The position numbers and the translations under genes were made by a program. Below are positions 25,866 to 37,363 of a DNA stretch of 64,000 nucleotides, piece by piece. How positions within the stretch are numbered: position 1 is the stretch's first letter; each line of letters opens with the position of its first letter. Origin of the DNA: Poritiphilus flavus (GTDB lineage Bacteria; Bacteroidota; Bacteroidia; Flavobacteriales; Flavobacteriaceae); the NCBI RefSeq assembly GCF_009901585.1, contig NZ_WXYO01000007.1, positions 1 through 64,000 of the forward strand. Reading direction: 5' to 3'. A model generated the notes under the pieces. The model did not search any database and was not told where the DNA came from. It was given only the letters and a program-made list of their open reading frames with translations.

Positions 25866-26728
25866 ATGCAGTTAAAGCAGATCAAGGATATCTTTCACAG
25901 CGAGCTGGACGCGATCTATACCAAGGAGGAGGTAGATCATTTTTTCTATTGGGTAATTGAGCATTACCTGGGGTTGGAACGCTTTGTTTTAGTACTAAAC
26001 CCTTTGGTATCAGTGAGTAGGGAGGAAGAGCAACCACTTTTTGAAGCCTTGGCCGGGTTAAAGCAGGAAAAACCGATCCAATACATTCTGGGTTCAACCC
26101 ATTTTATGGATATGGAATTTGCGGTCAATGGATCCGTGCTTATTCCGAGGCCGGAAACCGAAGAACTGCTGCGTTGGATACTTGAGGATGTAAAAGCCGA
26201 TGGTTTGGATGGGGAAGACCTGAACATTATAGATGTCGGCACCGGTAGTGGCTGCATTGCCGTGGTCTTGGCTAAAGAGTTACCCCAGGCAGCAGTTTAC
26301 GGTATTGACGTATCTTCAGAGGCATTAAGCGTAGCAGGGCAAAATGCAGGGCGTCATGAGGTTAAGGTTAGTTTAATGGAAATGGATATTGCTTCCGTAC
26401 CGGATGATTTGGTGCAATTCGACATCATCGTATCAAACCCACCCTACGTAAGGTATTCCGAAAAGGAAAGCATGCGCAAAAATGTCAAGGATTATGAACC
26501 TGCTTTGGCACTTTTCGTAAAAGATGATGATCCGCTTTACTTTTATAAGAAGATCCTTGATTTTACAAGAGATAATCTGAAACCGGGAGGTCGACTTTAT
26601 TTTGAAATAAATCAGTATTTGGCAGAGGAGACCAAACAGCTTTTACAGCAACATAATTTTTCAGAAATTGAGTTGCGGAAAGATAGTTTTGGAAATTATA
26701 GAATGCTTAAAGCCATAAAACCAAGAAA

Positions 26729-26732
<4 letters not shown>
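25866..26732 (+). CDS. prmC: Release factor glutamine methyltransferase PrmC
   Basis: A 288-residue enzyme that methylates the GGQ glutamine of peptide-release factors RF1/RF2. An N-terminal helical domain (about 1-85) precedes the AdoMet domain with IDVGTGSGCIAVVLA and the catalytic SNPPYVRYSEK (the N-P-P-Y that holds the glutamine side chain). The stop overlaps the next start (TTGA, 26729-26732). Confidence 0.93.
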
Positions 26733-29304
<2,572 letters not shown>

Positions 29305-29337
29305 AGGGACTTTCCATACCAACGGATCTCTCATGTT

Positions 29338-29922
29338 ATGATCACTAACACCACCCAAAGGTTCTGGAGTGCGCTTCTTTCCATTTTCTTCTTGTTATGG
29401 AAAGACAGGCAGACTCGTTTTTGGCTGGTAGTTCCAATGCTTCTGTTGTTGGCGGGCTTTCTACTACCGCAGCAAATGGTGATCCCAGTAAAAGGAGCGG
29501 GCCTCAACAACTGGGACGATGGATCTTTTTGGGCATATCCCTGGGGCAGTTCCGTGACACATAAAGGGATCGATATTTTTGCCGATAGAGGTACCGATGT
29601 GATCTCTTCCACACACGGGGTGGTAGTTTACACTCATGAAGGTGGAAAGGGAGGAAAGTCTGTGATGATACTGGGTCCTAAATGGCGATTCCACTACTAC
29701 GCTCATCTGGATGATTACTCTGTAACTGCCTTAGAACCGGTCAGGTCCGGCTCGCCAATAGGTACCGTCGGAGATACCGGGAATGCAAAGGGAAAACCTC
29801 CGCATTTGCATTACGCCATTACAACACCTTTTCCATATTTTGCCAAATACGATGGAACAGCAGTCCAGGGTTGGAAAAAGATGTTTTACCTGGATCCGGA
29901 TACCTGGCTTAGGCCAGATTGA
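29338..29922 (+). CDS. Membrane-anchored M23-type (LysM-less) peptidase
   Basis: A 194-residue protein with an N-terminal hydrophobic segment (about 28-47) and an M23 peptidase domain: the first zinc ligands in HKGIDIFADRGTDVIS (H-x3-D), HYYAHLDDY in the middle, and HLHYAI near 160. Such enzymes cut peptide cross-links in peptidoglycan; this one would act in the periplasm while anchored to the inner membrane. It is close behind ligA but with 33 nt spacing. Confidence 0.85.
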   Translation: MITNTTQRFWSALLSIFFLLWKDRQTRFWLVVPMLLLLAGFLLPQQMVIPVKGAGLNNWDDGSFWAYPWGSSVTHKGIDIFADRGTDVISSTHGVVVYTHEGGKGGKSVMILGPKWRFHYYAHLDDYSVTALEPVRSGSPIGTVGDTGNAKGKPPHLHYAITTPFPYFAKYDGTAVQGWKKMFYLDPDTWLRPD

Positions 29923-29946
29923 GCAAAAAATCTTAATTTAGGACCT

Positions 29947-30243
29947 ATGCCAAAGCCTAAAACCTATTTTGAATTCCGTGAAACCCTTAGCACCGAAGCG
30001 CCTCCTGAGCTCTGGCCGGAAGCCTTACAGGCATTGTGGTGGGATGCCAAAGGAAATTGGGGGGCTGCGCACGATATTATAGAGGACCTCTACAGCAACG
30101 AAGGTAGCTGGGTACATGCCTATTTACATCGCAAGGAAGGCGACCAGTGGAATGCGGGATATTGGTACAGAAGAGCAAATAAACCCTTTCCCGAAGAAAG
30201 CCTGGAAGAAGAACTGGAACATATCGTCAGCGCACTGCTATAA
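29947..30243 (+). CDS. Small conserved-looking protein, unknown function
   Basis: A 98-residue soluble protein, acidic and rich in tryptophan (WWDAKGNW, WVHAYLHRKEGDQWNAGYWYRRAN). No known domain is evident. The dense aromatic and charged pattern suggests a compact helical fold. I think homologues occur in other flavobacteria and some proteobacteria, but this is memory only. It lies 24 nt after the M23 gene on the same strand. Confidence 0.6.
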   Translation: MPKPKTYFEFRETLSTEAPPELWPEALQALWWDAKGNWGAAHDIIEDLYSNEGSWVHAYLHRKEGDQWNAGYWYRRANKPFPEESLEEELEHIVSALL

Positions 30244-30268
30244 GCAGGCACAACCCATTTGTATTTTA

Positions 30269-30721
30269 TTATTCCAGGTAAAACTTTAGCTGCGCATCCG
30301 GCACATATATGGAAGCTTCGTCCCCATATCCCAGATCGGGTATTCTAGGAAGGATCAACTCCAACGTACTATTTTGCTGTTCGTGTTCTACTTTTGTTTT
30401 GGGATCCGGCATATAGATCAGACCATTAAATTCTTCTCCTTTATAATAAAATACCAGATCGAAAAAATAGAAATTTTCCGGAGGGATATGTTCAGACCAG
30501 TTTACACTTTCAAAAAAGTATTTTGGGTGTTCTATGGCAAAACGACAGGGACTGATATCAAAATTGATGGTTCCCATAAAATAAGGGCTCAGATCCAAGC
30601 CTTTATTACTAAAAAAAGGAGCTTGGACCCTCAGTGTACCCTGGGGATACCGTCGATCACCACCCTTGCCTGATGCTACTCCGTAGCCGGGTTTTACCCG
30701 ACCGTTTATGCTGTTTTTCAT
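30269..30721 (-). CDS. Conserved protein of unknown function
   Basis: A 150-residue soluble protein with no signal peptide. It begins MKNSINGRVKPGYGVASGKG and contains PFFSNKGLDLSPYF, TINFDIS and SEHIPPENFYFFDLV. The sequence has a beta-rich look with several conserved-seeming turns, but I do not recognise the family. The frame extends to 30769, but ATG 30721 opens a better N-terminus. The gap to adh upstream is 71 nt, so it may be read from the adh transcript. Confidence 0.55.
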   Translation of the reverse strand: MKNSINGRVKPGYGVASGKGGDRRYPQGTLRVQAPFFSNKGLDLSPYFMGTINFDISPCRFAIEHPKYFFESVNWSEHIPPENFYFFDLVFYYKGEEFNGLIYMPDPKTKVEHEQQNSTLELILPRIPDLGYGDEASIYVPDAQLKFYLE

Positions 30722-30792
30722 AGATGCTTCCCAGTCCATTGGAATTTCGCCGCAAAGTGAATATCGCAAAAATGCATCTCTGAAATTATTCC

Positions 30793-31803
30793 CTAGATCA
30801 TTTTGAGTACCACCCGGTACCTGGCCTTACCATCCTCCAGGTGTTTCATGGCAGCATTAACCTCATCCAGTGGAAATTCCTCTACTATGGGGTAGATGTC
30901 GTGCCGAGCGCAGAAATCGAGCATGGTTGCCGTAAGTGCCGGACTACCCAGAGGGCTACCCGCCACGGATTTTTCACCCATTATCAAAGAAAAAGCCGGA
31001 ATTCCCATAGGTTCCAATACCGCTCCAACTGTATGAAACCTTCCCTTAGGTGCAAGGGTAGTCAGAAAAGCATTCCAGTCCAGGGTAACATTAGTGGTGT
31101 TCAGGATGAAATCCAAACTGCCCTGGATGCTTTCCAGTTCTTCAGGGTCTCTGGAATTAATCACTTTGGTGGCTCCCATTTCAAGTATCTGATCTTTTTT
31201 GTCGGGATTGGAGCTAAAAGCGATCACTTCACAGCCCCACTTGTTGAGGAATTTTAAGGCCATATGTCCCAGCCCGCCAATTCCAATTACCCCAACAGTA
31301 TCCGTTGGCTGAACCCCGGCAAGTATAATGGGGTTAAAAACGGTTATACCTCCGCAGAACAATGGTCCCGCCTTGCTGATATCCAGTCCTTCGGGTAAGG
31401 GAACCGTCCAGGACCAATGTCCTCTGACGTGATCAGCAAATCCTCCATGCCTTCCAACAATAGTAGACTCCAGATTGTTGCAGAGATGGTGTTCACCATG
31501 CATACACTGGTTACAGTGCATACAGGAAGCTGAGTTCCAGCCCATCCCCACAAGATCGCCAACAGAAACGGTCTGTACGTGTTCTCCAATGGCAACGACC
31601 TCACCTACGATCTCATGACCAGGTACAAAAGGGTATTGTGTCATTCCCCATTCATTATTCAACATACTGAGGTCCGAATGGCATATTCCGCAGTAATGTA
31701 CTTTGATATCTACTTCCTCTGCACCGAGCTCTCCGAGTTCATAGGTAAAAGGATCTAGTTGGTTACCTGCCTCCAGGGCGGCATAGGCATTTATGGTACT
31801 CAT
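30793..31803 (-). CDS. Zinc-dependent NADP-type alcohol dehydrogenase (YahK-like)
   Basis: A 336-residue medium-chain dehydrogenase of the cinnamyl-alcohol/YahK group that reduces aldehydes with NAD(P)H. Catalytic zinc ligands are C38 (CGICHSD) and H63-E64 (PGHEIVG); structural zinc is held by C94, C97, C100 and C108. The Rossmann motif is GIGGLGHMALK (about 175-185). It is slightly shorter than its E. coli relative. Aldehyde detoxification is a plausible role. It ends 23 nt before the unknown gene downstream. Confidence 0.88.
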   Translation of the reverse strand: MSTINAYAALEAGNQLDPFTYELGELGAEEVDIKVHYCGICHSDLSMLNNEWGMTQYPFVPGHEIVGEVVAIGEHVQTVSVGDLVGMGWNSASCMHCNQCMHGEHHLCNNLESTIVGRHGGFADHVRGHWSWTVPLPEGLDISKAGPLFCGGITVFNPIILAGVQPTDTVGVIGIGGLGHMALKFLNKWGCEVIAFSSNPDKKDQILEMGATKVINSRDPEELESIQGSLDFILNTTNVTLDWNAFLTTLAPKGRFHTVGAVLEPMGIPAFSLIMGEKSVAGSPLGSPALTATMLDFCARHDIYPIVEEFPLDEVNAAMKHLEDGKARYRVVLKMI

Positions 31804-31909
31804 AGCTAATTTATTAAAGTGAAAAAACCGATAGACCTAAAGGTACAACATATGGGCCTACCTTTTCTGTCTCCAGAAAAAAAACAATAGTTTCAGGGGC
31901 TACCACCTT

Positions 31910-34225
31910 TTAGGTATCTGCCTGATGATGCTTTATAGTAATTACCACGGATTTTGAAGTAGGGGTGTGGCTCTTTTCCGCAAAACTTGAAATAGGTACC
32001 AGTACGTTCGCTTCGGGAAAGTAAGTGGCGGCACATTTTCTAGGGATATCATAGGGTACCACAATAAACTTCCTGGCAACCCTGCTGATACCGTCGTGGT
32101 TATTGAATAGATCCACCAGATTACCTTCCTGCTGTTTGAGATCCCTTATATCTTCCGGATTCATAAGTACTACCCTACGCTCGTTGTATATTCCCCGGTA
32201 TCGGTCATTCAGGCCGTAAATCGTGGTGTTGAACTGATCGTGACTTCTAATGGTCATCATCAGCAATTCCCCTTCTTCCAATTTGATGGGATCTATATGG
32301 GAAATACTGAACGGAGCCTTACCATCAGGGGTCTTGTAGTTGTTGTCCCTGGCACCATTGGGCAGATAAAATCCCGCGTCCTGCCTAACGCGCTTATTGT
32401 AATCTTCGAAACCCGGAATACAGGATTCGATCGCATCCCGGATGCTATCGTAATGTATAAGATATTCTGACCAGGGAATACGGCTATCCGGATTGACACT
32501 CTGGGCAAGCCTGCATACGATCTCGGGTTCGCTAAGCAATTTTTGAGAAACCGGTTTTAGTTTGCCAGTGGAGCTGTGGACCACACCCATGGAATTTTCC
32601 ACGCTTACAAATTGCCTTTCTCCTTGTTTTACATCCTCATCGGTCCTTGCCAAACAGGGCAGGATAATAGCCTCTTCGCCATGAACCAGATGGCTGCGGT
32701 TGAGCTTGGTAGATACCTGAACCGTAAGATCGCATTTTCTTAGTGCCTCAGCTGTATAAAGTGTATCGGGAGTGGCAGAAAGGAAATTCCCACCCATGGC
32801 AAAAAATACCCTGGCAGATCCCTCATGCATGGCTTGTATACTTTCTACCGTGTTATGTCCTGCCGCCCTTGGCGGGGAGAAACCAAAGTTTTCTTCCAGC
32901 CTATCCAGAAAAGCCTGAGAGGGCTTCTCGTAGATCCCCATGGTGCGATCTCCCTGAACATTGCTATGGCCTCTTACCGGGCAGGTACCAGCACCTCTTT
33001 TTCCTACACTTCCCTTTAACAACAACAGATTTACAACTTCTTTTATGGTGTTAACCGAGTTCTTATGTTGTGTAAGGCCCATTGCCCAACATGCAATGAT
33101 CTTCTGCTTATTTTCCAAAAGAGAAGCTACTTCTTTCAGAGTATCCAGTTCAACTCCGGACTCTTTTACAAGGCTCTGCAGATCCTGATCTCTAATATGA
33201 TCCATATAAGATTGAAAGCCTTCTGTTTTTTGTTCGATGAAAGTCAGGTCGAATACTGTACCAGGATTTTGGTCCTCTTTCTCCAAAAGCAATTTTACAA
33301 GGGCTTGTAGCAAGGCCATATCTCCGTTTATCCTGGGCTGTAAATACAGGTCGGCCAGCCTGGTCTTGCCTCCGATAAGGCCTTTAAACTGCTGGGGATT
33401 GCTGAAATTCATAAGACCAGCCTCCTTGATCGGGTTTATGGCTATGATCTTAGCGCCAGCTTTCTTGGCCTTTTGCAGGGCAGCCAACATTCTCGGATGA
33501 TTTGTTCCGGGATTTTGCCCCATGATCAGGATGAGCTCAGTCTCGTAGAAGTCCTGAAGCTTTACCGAGCCTTTTCCAATACCCAAAGTCTCGGAAAGCG
33601 CAACCCCGCTACTTTCGTGGCACATATTACTGCAATCCGGGAGGTTGTTTGTTCCAAATTCCCTGACAAACAGCTGATACAGAAAGGCCGCTTCATTGCT
33701 GGTCCTGCCTGAGGTGTAGAATATGACCTCATTCGGACTTTGCAATGTATTAAGTCGTTTTGCGATATGCTTGAATGCATCTTCCCAGGAGATCTCCTTG
33801 TAATGGGAGGCTCCTTTTTCCAGGAACATGGGTTGGGCGATCCGTCCTTTTTTGCCCAATTCGTAGTCAGACCAGGCACTGAGTTCCGCTACGCTGTATT
33901 TTGAAAAGAAAGAAGGAAGTAGTCTTTTTTGTGTGGCTTCTTCGGCAATGGCCTTAGCACCGTTCTCGCAATACTCCGCCAGAGTGCTGCGTTCGTCATC
34001 AGGATCGGGCCAGGCACAACCCGGGCAATCTATTCCATCTTTCTGATTGAGGTTCTTCAATACCTTGAAGGCCCTTCCCGGGCTCATTTCCTTCAATAGG
34101 TGCTTTCCTGAAGACAGTACCGCCGGCAGGCCCGCAGCCGTTTCTTTAGGCGCTGACTTTTTCAGGCCGGTAAGATCTTCAGGAGTCGTCGCTTTTGACA
34201 ACTGTTTTTGACCTTCCTCTTTCAT
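31910..34225 (-). CDS. FdhF/YdeP family molybdopterin oxidoreductase
   Basis: A 771-residue protein of the YdeP group within the molybdopterin-guanine-dinucleotide enzymes. The N-terminal C67-P-G-C70-A-W-P and C86-E-N-G-A-K pattern is the YdeP signature; FYTSGRTSNEAAFLYQLF, LPDCSNMCHESSGVAL and MGQNPGTNHPRM follow, and the molydopterin-binding C-terminal domain closes it (MTIRSHDQFNTTIYGLNDRY). YdeP relatives are linked to acid or stress resistance and have no proven formate dehydrogenase activity. It sits 15 nt after fdhD, which probably sulfurates its cofactor. Confidence 0.9.
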   Translation of the reverse strand: MKEEGQKQLSKATTPEDLTGLKKSAPKETAAGLPAVLSSGKHLLKEMSPGRAFKVLKNLNQKDGIDCPGCAWPDPDDERSTLAEYCENGAKAIAEEATQKRLLPSFFSKYSVAELSAWSDYELGKKGRIAQPMFLEKGASHYKEISWEDAFKHIAKRLNTLQSPNEVIFYTSGRTSNEAAFLYQLFVREFGTNNLPDCSNMCHESSGVALSETLGIGKGSVKLQDFYETELILIMGQNPGTNHPRMLAALQKAKKAGAKIIAINPIKEAGLMNFSNPQQFKGLIGGKTRLADLYLQPRINGDMALLQALVKLLLEKEDQNPGTVFDLTFIEQKTEGFQSYMDHIRDQDLQSLVKESGVELDTLKEVASLLENKQKIIACWAMGLTQHKNSVNTIKEVVNLLLLKGSVGKRGAGTCPVRGHSNVQGDRTMGIYEKPSQAFLDRLEENFGFSPPRAAGHNTVESIQAMHEGSARVFFAMGGNFLSATPDTLYTAEALRKCDLTVQVSTKLNRSHLVHGEEAIILPCLARTDEDVKQGERQFVSVENSMGVVHSSTGKLKPVSQKLLSEPEIVCRLAQSVNPDSRIPWSEYLIHYDSIRDAIESCIPGFEDYNKRVRQDAGFYLPNGARDNNYKTPDGKAPFSISHIDPIKLEEGELLMMTIRSHDQFNTTIYGLNDRYRGIYNERRVVLMNPEDIRDLKQQEGNLVDLFNNHDGISRVARKFIVVPYDIPRKCAATYFPEANVLVPISSFAEKSHTPTSKSVVITIKHHQADT

Positions 34226-34240
34226 AAGTGATAAGATACC

Positions 34241-35065
34241 TTAAATTTCAATACAGTTCCCCTCATTATAGATATTGAAACCATGCCGTTTAAGAAAACC
34301 AATCAGGCTGATATTGAACTCCTTCGCCAGTTCCACGGCCAGGTTAGAAGGTGCTCCTACAGCCGCTACCATGGGAATACCGGCCATTACAGCTTTTTGT
34401 ATTAGCTCAAAACTGGCTCTTCCACTCAATAACAACAGGTACTTTTCCAAAGGCAAGGTATCGTTCTGAAATGCCTGGCCGATGAGCTTGTCCAGGGCAT
34501 TGTGCCTGCCTATATCTTCACAAAGCTGTAATAGTTCTCCTGAATTACTAAAAAGCGCCGCTGCGTGCAATCCGCCGGTTCGCTCAAATACGGCCTGTTG
34601 ATCCCGCAATTTGGCAGGAAGCGTTTGAAGTACTTCAGATGATACTTTCCAATCCGTGCTGACCGATTTCCATTTGGGTGCCAGGCGTAAAAAATCAATG
34701 CTTGTTTTTCCACAGACCCCACAGCTGCTACTGGTATAAAAATGTCGTTCCAGTTTACTGAGATCTACAGTTTCTGCGGATTTTAGGGTGACCAAGGTCG
34801 AATTGTTCCCTTCAGCTACCTTCGCCACCTGACTAAAGTCGGTCAGTATGCCTTCAGTAAAGAGAAAACCCAGGGCAAGATCCGAATCCGCTCCCGGAGT
34901 ACGCATGGTTATGGATATGGTCTTAGGAGCAGTATGTTCACTGGTGCCGGGAAGCTTGATAAGAATTTCAAGAGGTTCTTCACAGGCCAATAGGTCTTCC
35001 TCGAAGCTGATCTCCTTGCTCCGGATCTTCTTTATGCGAATATGCTCTACAGCCTCTTTTTCCAT
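34241..35065 (-). CDS. fdhD: Formate dehydrogenase accessory sulfurtransferase FdhD
   Basis: A 274-residue FdhD that passes sulfur from IscS to the molybdenum cofactor of formate-dehydrogenase-like enzymes. The two key cysteines are C115 and C118 in SSSCGVCGK; DSDLALGFLFTEGI and ALDKLIGQ are other family features. It is directly upstream of the YdeP-type gene (15 nt), which is the obvious client. It lies 9 nt after the metallophosphoesterase gene. Confidence 0.92.
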   Translation of the reverse strand: MEKEAVEHIRIKKIRSKEISFEEDLLACEEPLEILIKLPGTSEHTAPKTISITMRTPGADSDLALGFLFTEGILTDFSQVAKVAEGNNSTLVTLKSAETVDLSKLERHFYTSSSCGVCGKTSIDFLRLAPKWKSVSTDWKVSSEVLQTLPAKLRDQQAVFERTGGLHAAALFSNSGELLQLCEDIGRHNALDKLIGQAFQNDTLPLEKYLLLLSGRASFELIQKAVMAGIPMVAAVGAPSNLAVELAKEFNISLIGFLKRHGFNIYNEGNCIEI

Positions 35066-35074
35066 TCTGGGGGA

Positions 35075-35989
35075 TTAAACGATAATTCGGACCCCTTCTG
35101 AAGACCGATTGTTCTGATCGTCAAAATAGAAATCTATCCTCCCCAGGTTCACTCCGTAGCAACCCACCTGATTCACCAGAGTTTCCAATCCTTTTCTATT
35201 GCGCATAATCACAGGCTTATCCAGGAAAGTATGAGTGTGCCCACCGATGATCAGGTCAATATCCTCCGTATTGGAAGCCAATATCAGATCACTGGGTCTT
35301 TCCGGTTTATCTTCATAATCAAATCCTAAATGGCTTAAGCAGATAACCAGATCACATTGTTCCTCCTTTTTTAAGACCCTGCTCATATCCTGCGCTATCT
35401 CAATGGGATCAAGGTACTTCGTTTCTTTGTACAATTCCTTGGTGACCAATCCGTTTAGCTTAATGCCCAGCCCAAAGACACCCACCTTGATACCATCCAG
35501 CAAATAGGTTTTATAGGCCTTGATACGGCCGTCCAGAACGGTGTCAGAGAAATCGTAATTGGCAGAGAGCAGATCAAAACTCGCATGTGGCATTTGCGCC
35601 AGAAGTCCCTCAATTCCGTTGTCAAAATCGTGATTGCCAATAGTAGCGGCATCGTACTTCAATTTGCTCATTAACTTAAACTCCAGTTCTCCTCCGTAAA
35701 AGTTGAAGTATGGCGTACCCTGGAATATATCTCCGGCATCCAGTAAAAGGGTATTGGGATTTTCCTGTCTGATCGAGTCAATTAAATATGCTCTTCGGGC
35801 TAAACCTCCCATATTGGGGAAGGCCCCATGATCCGTCGGGAAAGCATCAATATGGCTGTGAACATCGTTGGTGTGCAAAATGGTGATCTGTTTTTTGCCA
35901 AACCCGGAACAACTGTTCAAAAGCCCTCCACCGAAGCCCAGGAAAGCGCTTCCGGCCGCGGTTTTAGATAAAAATGCCCTTCTTTTCAT
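35075..35989 (-). CDS. Metallophosphoesterase, 5'-nucleotidase N-terminal half
   Basis: A 304-residue exported phosphoesterase matching the catalytic domain of UshA-type 5'-nucleotidases. Dimetal-site residues: D42 and H44 in HTNDVHSH, the aspartate in LDAGDIFQG, NHDFDNG, and GGHTHTF. The N-terminus has twin arginines (MKRRAFLSK) and then a lipobox-like LLNSC, so it may be a Tat-exported lipoprotein. The C-terminal substrate domain is absent; it is encoded by the gene just upstream, 3 nt away. Confidence 0.85.
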   Translation of the reverse strand: MKRRAFLSKTAAGSAFLGFGGGLLNSCSGFGKKQITILHTNDVHSHIDAFPTDHGAFPNMGGLARRAYLIDSIRQENPNTLLLDAGDIFQGTPYFNFYGGELEFKLMSKLKYDAATIGNHDFDNGIEGLLAQMPHASFDLLSANYDFSDTVLDGRIKAYKTYLLDGIKVGVFGLGIKLNGLVTKELYKETKYLDPIEIAQDMSRVLKKEEQCDLVICLSHLGFDYEDKPERPSDLILASNTEDIDLIIGGHTHTFLDKPVIMRNRKGLETLVNQVGCYGVNLGRIDFYFDDQNNRSSEGVRIIV

Positions 35990-35992
35990 GAT

Positions 35993-36757
35993 TTAGTTGA
36001 GTTTAATGAACCGGTCGTCAACCACAGGTCTTAAGGTATCCGCTTTCTTGAAATAGTCGATCATTGCATTGCGTATGAGGTAGTTGGTATCCTCAAAACT
36101 TAAACCATCCTTGAAAAAACCCATATCATCACCACCGGTCACCAGGTAACTGGAAGTTGCCACAAAGTAATTCCGGTTCTCATCAAAAGGCTTACCCTGA
36201 ATATTCACGGATTCTAGCCGGTTATTCCGGTCTATAACGATCTGCATTCCCGCGATTGGGTGAGGCCTGTCCGACTGTATCAAATGGGCGATCAACCGGC
36301 GGACCAGCTGACCGTTTAGTTCAACTACAGAAATATTATTCTCAAAGGGCATGACCTCATAGGCCGTTCTGGCTGTAACAGCTCCCTGGGAGATGATACT
36401 TCGAATTCCACCGTGGTTCAAGACCACAAAATCCACCGCTTTGCCTGACCTGGATTCGAATATCGGACTGGCCTGCTCCAGAATGATGTCCGCCATAAGA
36501 TTCCCGGCAGGGGTATTGAGCTCACCCTCTTCTTTGGTAATAGTAAAAGCAGCGTAGGCCAGGGTGCTATCCAGTACCTCGTTCACGCGCCTGCGGTAGG
36601 GTGCAACAAAGGCTTCTATAGAATCTGAACGCATCAGGGAGTCGCTGATAGGCAGTTGTTTTCCCTTTACTTCGGCAAGGCTCTGAGGCTTGTCGCCGCA
36701 GGAAGCAAATCCAACAATTGTTATAAATATAACAAAATGTTTTATTTTTAAAATCAT
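35993..36757 (-). CDS. 5'-nucleotidase C-terminal domain lipoprotein
   Basis: A 254-residue protein that matches the substrate-binding C-terminal domain of UshA-like 5'-nucleotidases: ELNTPAGNLMADIILEQ, VVLNHGGIR, YEVMPFENNISVVELNG and VATSSYLVTGGDDMGFF. The signal peptide ends in a lipobox, FASC. It has no phosphoesterase motifs, which lie in the next gene. Together the two probably form one nucleotide-hydrolysing unit in the periplasm. It is the first of four leftward genes including fdhD and the YdeP-type gene. Confidence 0.85.
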   Translation of the reverse strand: MILKIKHFVIFITIVGFASCGDKPQSLAEVKGKQLPISDSLMRSDSIEAFVAPYRRRVNEVLDSTLAYAAFTITKEEGELNTPAGNLMADIILEQASPIFESRSGKAVDFVVLNHGGIRSIISQGAVTARTAYEVMPFENNISVVELNGQLVRRLIAHLIQSDRPHPIAGMQIVIDRNNRLESVNIQGKPFDENRNYFVATSSYLVTGGDDMGFFKDGLSFEDTNYLIRNAMIDYFKKADTLRPVVDDRFIKLN

Positions 36758-36796
36758 AAACCTTTTTACCTTAGCGCCACAGTTGCACGGATATTA

Positions 36797-36818
36797 TTTA
36801 CATTTGTATAAATGTAAA
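36797..36818. promoter_or_regulatory. Perfect palindrome in a divergent promoter region
   Basis: Arms TTTACATTT (36797-36805) and AAATGTAAA (36810-36818) with 4 nt between, in the 66-nt gap between the 5'-nucleotidase operon and the DUF6913-dapA operon. Its left arm includes TACATTTG (36799-36806), an exact -7 consensus for the rightward genes, so a bound regulator would cover that box. Confidence 0.4.
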
Positions 36819-36823
36819 AGTAC

Positions 36824-37363
36824 ATGTTTTTAAAGGGACTTACGGATAAATTTAAGTACAAATCCGGACTTAAATATCTAAAAGAGGAATTAAGACATCC
36901 AACTTCCGAGTCAACCAGAGGCAAAGGGTTAAGGACCATTGGAGTGATCGTGGATCTCGACAAGTTTGACAAGGCCGAGGTTTTCTACGAGTTCGTAGAA
37001 GATTTTAATCTGAGGCCCAATGCGGTAAAAATTATTGGTTATAAAAGTTATTACGACAAGAATTCCCCTTACGCGACCCCGGTGTTCTCGGACAAGGATC
37101 TGGGGTGGAACGGGGCTATAGAAAACAGCTATGCATTGGAGTTCTTAAGTAGGGAGTACGATCTGCTGGTAAACTACTACAAGCAGGAAAACCTGCTTTT
37201 ACAGCTAATGACAGTGAAGACCAAGGCCCGTTTTAATGTAGGTTTTAAGGAGGTTGATGCAAATTTGAACGACCTGATCCTTGAAACCAAAATGGAGGAT
37301 TTTAAAACGTTCAAAAGCGAATTGAAGAAGTATTTGAAGGTTTTCAATGAAATTGAGATATGA
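36824..37363 (+). CDS. DUF6913 family protein
   Basis: A 179-residue soluble protein with a basic amphipathic N-terminus ([20 protein letters not shown]) and an alpha/beta body ([33 protein letters not shown]). I recognise it as the family recorded as DUF6913 in Flavobacteriia, which lies before dapA. The function is unknown. Its stop overlaps the dapA start (ATGA), so the two are coupled. Confidence 0.7.
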   Translation: MFLKGLTDKFKYKSGLKYLKEELRHPTSESTRGKGLRTIGVIVDLDKFDKAEVFYEFVEDFNLRPNAVKIIGYKSYYDKNSPYATPVFSDKDLGWNGAIENSYALEFLSREYDLLVNYYKQENLLLQLMTVKTKARFNVGFKEVDANLNDLILETKMEDFKTFKSELKKYLKVFNEIEI

